Below are positions 43,611 to 47,242 of a stretch of 47,242 nt of DNA, one piece after another (position 1 is the stretch's first letter; the number at the start of each line of letters is the position of its first letter). The DNA comes from an uncultured Alphaproteobacteria bacterium. Lineage in GTDB: Bacteria; Pseudomonadota; Alphaproteobacteria; RF32; CAG-239. Both the position numbers and the translations under genes were made by a program. Location: positions 1-47,242 of the forward strand of contig CALXYD010000008.1 in the NCBI GenBank assembly GCA_944392865.1, read 5' to 3'. Below the pieces are notes generated by a model, which did not search any database, was not told the DNA's origin, and saw only the letters and a program-made list of their open reading frames with translations.

Positions 43611-43847
43611 TTAAGCGCTCGGGCAAGTTTTAGCCTGCTCGGCGTTTACCTTAACCCACTTTTCTTCCGCTTCGTCATCTGACGTGATAGCGCTCTGCGG
43701 GCATTCGGAAATGCAGACTCCGCAGTCAATACAAGTATCCGGATCAACAACATACTGTTCATCGCAGACATGGAAAGCGCCAACCGGGCATACACCGGCA
43801 CAAGTTCCGCACTTTATGCACAAATCGCCGTTTACAACTGAAGGCAT
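43611..43847 (-). CDS. Bacterial-type 2[4Fe-4S] ferredoxin
   Basis: A 78-residue protein with two complete CxxCxxCxxxCP motifs: Cys10, 13, 16 and 20, and Cys39, 42, 45 and 49. Each binds a [4Fe-4S] cluster by exchange of the last Cys. It is a soluble low-potential electron carrier. The C-terminal tail of about 25 residues is acidic and ends near another Cys (Lys-Thr-Cys-Pro-Ser-Ala). Such eight-iron ferredoxins are typical of anaerobes and of alphaproteobacteria with fermentative or nitrogen-fixing pathways; nearby genes do not reveal the partner. An AGGAG site precedes the start. Confidence 0.93.
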   Translation of the reverse strand: MPSVVNGDLCIKCGTCAGVCPVGAFHVCDEQYVVDPDTCIDCGVCISECPQSAITSDDEAEEKWVKVNAEQAKTCPSA

Positions 43848-44017
43848 CGTGTTTATCTCCTAAAAATTAAATTGTGTTCGTTTGTTTTTTTATAGGCAAT
43901 ATCCGTTAATTGCAAGGAAAAAATAATTTATCAGCGCTGATTTCGGCTAATTTAAGATTGAATTTATAAAATTTAAAGGTAAGATGATACGAAAAAAATG
44001 AACAGAGGTTTATTGAG

Positions 44018-45340
44018 ATGAGTCAGATTAAAGTCAGATTTGCGCCCAGCCCGACCGGGTGGATGCATATCGGAAACACGCGGACGGCGCTGTTTAATTA
44101 TCTTTGGGCAAAAAAAATGGGCGGCAAACTGTTGCTCAGAATTGACGATACGGATAAACTGCGCTCCAAAAAAGAATATGAAGACGGCATTCGGGACGCG
44201 CTGGGCTGGCTCGGAATCAAATGGGATGAAGAAGCCCGCCAGTCGGCACGGTTTGCACGTTATGACGAAGTGGTGGAAAAGTTAAAAAATGACGGGCGGA
44301 TTTACGCCTGCTACGACACGCCGGAAGAATTGGAATTTAAGCGCAAACGCCTTTTGAGCAAAGGGTTGCCGCCGATATATGACCGGCAGGCTTTACATTA
44401 TACAGCGGATGATTTGGCGCGCTTTGAAGCCGAAGGGCGCAAGCCGCATTACCGCTTTAAGCTGATTGACGAGGAAATTGTTTGGCAAGACGCCGTGCGC
44501 GGAACCTGCCGCTATGAGGCGGGCAAGCTCTCCGACCCGATTATCATCCGCGAAGACGGAAGTTATCTTTATCATCTGCCGTCGGTGATTGATGATGTGG
44601 ATTTTCAGATTACACATATTGTGCGCGGCGAAGACCATGTTACCAACACGGCGGCGCAAATACAGATGTTTCAGGCTATCGGCGGGAAAGTGCCGATGTT
44701 TGCCCACCTGCCGCTATTGACCGGCAAAGAGGGGAAATTGTCCAAGCGACTCGGCAGCCTCGGCGTGCGCGAACTGCGCGAAGAGGGAATTGAGGCAATG
44801 GCGATATGTTCGTTTTTGGCCAAACTCGGCACATCGGAAGCGATTGAACCTTTTTATGCGCTTGATGAGCTGGCGGAAACGCTTGATTTTGGAAAAGTCG
44901 GACATGCTCAACCGAAGTTTGATGAAGAAGAATTGAAAAAATTTAACACCAAACTGGTGCATAATATGCCGTATGCCGCATTGAAAGATAATTTCGGGGT
45001 CAGCGAATCGTTTTGGGATAAGGTTAAGGGCAATCTGAACATTGCTAAAGATGTGCTTGTGTGGGATAATATATGCAATAAGGAAATTGCGCCGATTGCG
45101 GAAGATAAAGCTTTTACGGCGGAAGCGGCGGAATTGCTGCCCAAAGGCGAATTTAACGAGGCGACGTTCGGCGCGTGGATTAACGCGGTTAAAACAGCGA
45201 GCGGGCGCAAAGGGAAAGAGCTGTTTCACCCGATACGCATGGCGCTGACCGGACTGGCGGACGGGCCGGAGCTCAAAACGCTGTTGCCACTCATCGGCTA
45301 TGAAAAAGCATATAAGCGACTCCGCGGCGAAAAGGCTTAA
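44018..45340 (+). CDS. gltX: Glutamyl-tRNA synthetase
   Basis: The 440-residue class I synthetase has the HIGH-type motif in PSPTGWMHIGNTRTALFNYL (residues about 11-30), a KLSKR motif at 240-244 and the following LGSLGVRELREEGIEAMAI wording typical of an alphaproteobacterial GluRS. The anticodon-binding helical domain ends the protein. It charges tRNA-Glu; many alphaproteobacteria keep two gltX copies, one of which mischarges tRNA-Gln for later amidation, and this shorter form (about 440 rather than 470) could be either. AGAGG lies 8 bp before the ATG. A strong bidirectional hairpin follows the stop. Confidence 0.95.
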   Translation: MSQIKVRFAPSPTGWMHIGNTRTALFNYLWAKKMGGKLLLRIDDTDKLRSKKEYEDGIRDALGWLGIKWDEEARQSARFARYDEVVEKLKNDGRIYACYDTPEELEFKRKRLLSKGLPPIYDRQALHYTADDLARFEAEGRKPHYRFKLIDEEIVWQDAVRGTCRYEAGKLSDPIIIREDGSYLYHLPSVIDDVDFQITHIVRGEDHVTNTAAQIQMFQAIGGKVPMFAHLPLLTGKEGKLSKRLGSLGVRELREEGIEAMAICSFLAKLGTSEAIEPFYALDELAETLDFGKVGHAQPKFDEEELKKFNTKLVHNMPYAALKDNFGVSESFWDKVKGNLNIAKDVLVWDNICNKEIAPIAEDKAFTAEAAELLPKGEFNEATFGAWINAVKTASGRKGKELFHPIRMALTGLADGPELKTLLPLIGYEKAYKRLRGEKA

Positions 45341-45370
45341 CGCGCATAATGAACGTATATTGGCGATATA

Positions 45371-45399
45371 AAAAAGAGCTCTTGGCGGAGCTCTTTTTT
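45371..45399. terminator. Bidirectional terminator between gltX and the repeat-protein gene
   Basis: GAGCTC (45376-45381) pairs with GAGCTC (45388-45393), flanked by five A on the left and six T on the right, so the stem extends to 11 bp and each strand ends in a T tract. It serves the convergent gltX and repeat-protein genes. Confidence 0.85.
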
Positions 45400-45449
45400 A
45401 GTATGTGCGCTTTATTCTGTGTGCGCTTATTCTGTGCGTTTGAGAAACA

Positions 45450-47240
45450 TCAGCGGCCGGCGGAAATTTTTTGTTGGCAGGTGGCGCAGAGGTTTTGCTT
45501 CTCCAGTTGCGGATTAAGGACGCGGAAGATTTGGCGCGCCGCGGCAAGATATTTCTGCTTTTCTGCGGGCGTTTGGGCGGCAGCGGCTTTTTCCTGCGCC
45601 TCATGCAATTTATCCCGCGGCGAAAGGGCTTCATAACCCTTTTCCGCCAAAGCCTGTTTGAAAGCAGGGATGTTTTCTTTGGCGATGACGTAAGATTGTT
45701 TTGGACCGGCCTGAACATAAGTAAACAGCTCCGGCTGTTGCTGCTGTAACAGTTTAAATAAGTCGTTTTTATTTTTTTGCCCTATTACTGCGCCATTTTG
45801 CCGGCATGACCATCTCCTTTGAAATGTGTCTATATCCAAATCACTTGCCAGCTTGGCGCGGGAAACAGCAGCGGTTCGCTTTTTCGGCTCCATAACTTTG
45901 TAACCCTTTTCCGCCAAAGCCTGTTTGAAAGCAGGGATATTTTCTTTGGCGATGATATAGGATTGGGTTACACCTGACTGAACATAAGTAAACAGCTCCG
46001 GCTGTTGCTGCCGCAGCTGTTTAAACAATTCGTTTTTGTTTTTCTGACCCATTGCTTTGCCGTTTTGCCGGCACGACCATCTGCTTTGAAATATCGCTAT
46101 ATCCAAATCGCTTGCCTGCTTGGCGCGGGTAACGGTAGCCATTTTCTCTTCCGGATCCGTAACTTCATAACCCCTTTCCGCCAAAGCCTGTTTGAAAGCA
46201 GGGATGTTTTCTCTGGCGATGACATAAGATTGATGTACACCTGCCTGAACGTAAGTAAACAGCTCTGGCTGTTGCTGCTGCAACTGCTTAAACAAGTCGC
46301 TTTTGTTTTTCACTCCCAGCGCTTTGCCGTTTTTCTTGCATGACCATCTCTGTTGAAATGTGAACACATCCAAGTCACTTGCCAGCTTGGCGCGGGAAAC
46401 ATTGGCTGTTCTCGCTTCCGGAGCCTTAACCTCGTAACCTTTATTTTGCAACGCCTGTTTGAAAGCGGAGATGTTTTCTTTGGCGATGACATAGGATTGT
46501 TTTGTACTGGACTGAACACAAGTAAACAGCTCCGGCTGTTGTTGTTGCGACTGCTTAAACAAGTCGCTTTTATTTTTCACTCCCAGCGCTTTGCCGTTTT
46601 TCTTGCATGACCATCTCTGTTGAAATGTGAACACATCCAAGTCACTTGCCAGCTTGGCGCGGGAAACTGCAGCGGTTTTCTCTTCCGGAGCCATAACTTC
46701 GTAACCCTTTTCCGCCAAAGCCTGTTTGAAAGCGGAGATATTTTCTTTGGCGATGACATAGGATTGGTGTGAATTTGATTGAACATAAGTAAACAACTCC
46801 GGCTGTTGCTGCCGCAGCTGTTTAAACAATTCGTTTTTGTTTTTCTGACCCATTGCTTTGCCGTTTTGCCGACATGACCATCTCTGTTGAAATGTGAACA
46901 CATCCAAGTCACTTGCCAGCTTGGCGCGGGAAACATTGGCTGTTCTCGCTTCCGGAGCCTTAACCTCGTAGCCTTTATTTTGCAACGCCTGTTTGAAAGC
47001 GGAGATGTTTTCTCTGGCGATGACATAGGATTGTTTTGAACCTGACTGAACATAAGTAAACAGCTCCGGCTGTTGCTGCTGCAACTGCTTAAACAAGTCG
47101 TTTTTGTTTTCCTGTGCCAACGTTTTACCGTTTTTCCGGCATGACCATCTCCCTTGAAATGTGTACATATCCAAATCACTTGCCAGCTTGGCGCGGGAAG
47201 GCGTGTTCTTTTCATCATTCTCCAGGAGAGTGAGGCGCAT
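45450..47240 (-). CDS. Six-repeat protein of unknown function (89-residue units)
   Basis: The reading frame gives 596 residues. The first Met is 2 bp from the window edge, so the true start may lie outside. After 14 residues come six tandem units of exactly 89 residues, then a 48-residue tail. Each unit has a basic start (SRAKLASDLD), a Phe-Gln-x-Arg-Trp-Ser-Cys motif, a Gln/Lys-rich helix (KNELFKQLRQQQPELFTYVQ), a QSYVIAKENI strand-turn and a helix FKQALAEKGYEV. There is no signal peptide or membrane segment, so a cytoplasmic, possibly nucleic-acid- or protein-binding scaffold is plausible. The tail ends with a Cys-x-x-Cys pair (CATCQQKISAGR). I do not recognise the repeat family. It ends at a bidirectional terminator. 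Confidence 0.75.
   Translation of the reverse strand: MRLTLLENDEKNTPSRAKLASDLDMYTFQGRWSCRKNGKTLAQENKNDLFKQLQQQQPELFTYVQSGSKQSYVIARENISAFKQALQNKGYEVKAPEARTANVSRAKLASDLDVFTFQQRWSCRQNGKAMGQKNKNELFKQLRQQQPELFTYVQSNSHQSYVIAKENISAFKQALAEKGYEVMAPEEKTAAVSRAKLASDLDVFTFQQRWSCKKNGKALGVKNKSDLFKQSQQQQPELFTCVQSSTKQSYVIAKENISAFKQALQNKGYEVKAPEARTANVSRAKLASDLDVFTFQQRWSCKKNGKALGVKNKSDLFKQLQQQQPELFTYVQAGVHQSYVIARENIPAFKQALAERGYEVTDPEEKMATVTRAKQASDLDIAIFQSRWSCRQNGKAMGQKNKNELFKQLRQQQPELFTYVQSGVTQSYIIAKENIPAFKQALAEKGYKVMEPKKRTAAVSRAKLASDLDIDTFQRRWSCRQNGAVIGQKNKNDLFKLLQQQQPELFTYVQAGPKQSYVIAKENIPAFKQALAEKGYEALSPRDKLHEAQEKAAAAQTPAEKQKYLAAARQIFRVLNPQLEKQNLCATCQQKISAGR
45597..47198 (-). repeat. Six tandem 267-bp coding repeats
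   Basis: Unit boundaries (minus strand, first to last) are 47198-46932, 46931-46665, 46664-46398, 46397-46131, 46130-45864 and 45863-45597. All are exactly 267 bp, as shown by the landmark TTGGCGCG recurring every 267 bp at 45853, 46120, 46387, 46654, 46921 and 47188. The units are highly similar in DNA as well as protein, which points to recent amplification or ongoing gene conversion. Confidence 0.97.
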
Positions 47241-47242
47241 AT

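Noticed and set aside
45597..47198. Possible CRISPR array or satellite
   Set aside because: The repeat unit is 267 bp, entirely coding and without short repeat/spacer alternation.
46577..47218. A 213-codon open frame in a second minus-strand frame across the 267-bp repeats
   Set aside because: It repeats with the same period because the DNA repeats, not because it is coding; it ends where the in-frame repeat protein continues intact.

Overview
The window is chromosomal DNA from an alphaproteobacterium. The main evidence is a GcrA cell-cycle regulator, a DUF2155 protein beside MCE/MlaD genes, a 41-residue single-cysteine ribosomal protein L36, an lptC/A-lptB-hpf-ptsN cluster, clpP-clpX, and an alphaproteobacterial-style GltX. 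Composition is moderate to slightly AT-rich by eye. The leucyl-tRNA synthetase looks like those of anaerobic Firmicutes, which would fit a host- or gut-associated lineage; that is inference. I found no phage module, insertion sequence, CRISPR array, tRNA or rRNA.

Layout. 1-405 is the 3' end of an outer-membrane beta-barrel gene. 573-3610 pairs a flavin oxidoreductase with a GT-C membrane glycosyltransferase. 3663-8489 carries mlaC, leuS, lptE and holA, the last three overlapping. clpX and clpP lie on the minus strand (8559-10454). 10551-14868 is an unusual patch: an orphan VirB8-like protein diverging from a TolC-like lipoprotein with a C-terminal Ig/cadherin-like domain, then a second GT-C membrane protein. 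14871-16636 (minus) holds DUF2155 and two MlaD-type MCE proteins. 16790-20797 is a three-gene ABC-2/GldG-like transporter operon. ettA, a small exported protein, rpmJ, acpS, a DUF2062 protein, the Rel/Spo enzyme and rpoZ follow (20869-27120). An unidentified secreted protein, gcrA, a methyltransferase-like gene and mrp occupy 27207-30878. hflK-hflC-degP-holC (30993-34715) and kdsD-lptC/A-lptB-hpf-ptsN (34834-39101) are two plus-strand operons. An alpha/beta-hydrolase lipoprotein, a structured leader or small RNA, an autotransporter, trmN, ferredoxin, gltX and a large six-repeat protein complete the window.

Cell-envelope building dominates: LPS transport (lptE, lptC/A fusion, lptB), Kdo precursor synthesis (kdsD), phospholipid trafficking (mlaC, two mlaD), envelope protease control (hflKC, degP), two GT-C glycosyltransferases and surface beta-barrels. 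Housekeeping genes for translation, replication and stringent response are interspersed.

The strongest candidates for undescribed biology are: (1) a roughly 190-nt structured RNA between a promoter and the autotransporter gene (40018-40271), with a GNRA-capped 5' hairpin, a four-way-junction fold and a terminator that competes with the closing helix; (2) a protein made of six in-register 89-residue repeats of unknown fold (45450-47240) with mosaic sequence exchange between units; (3) the TolC-Ig lipoprotein opposite an orphan VirB8. Functions given for known families rest on motif recognition by eye; no database search was run.
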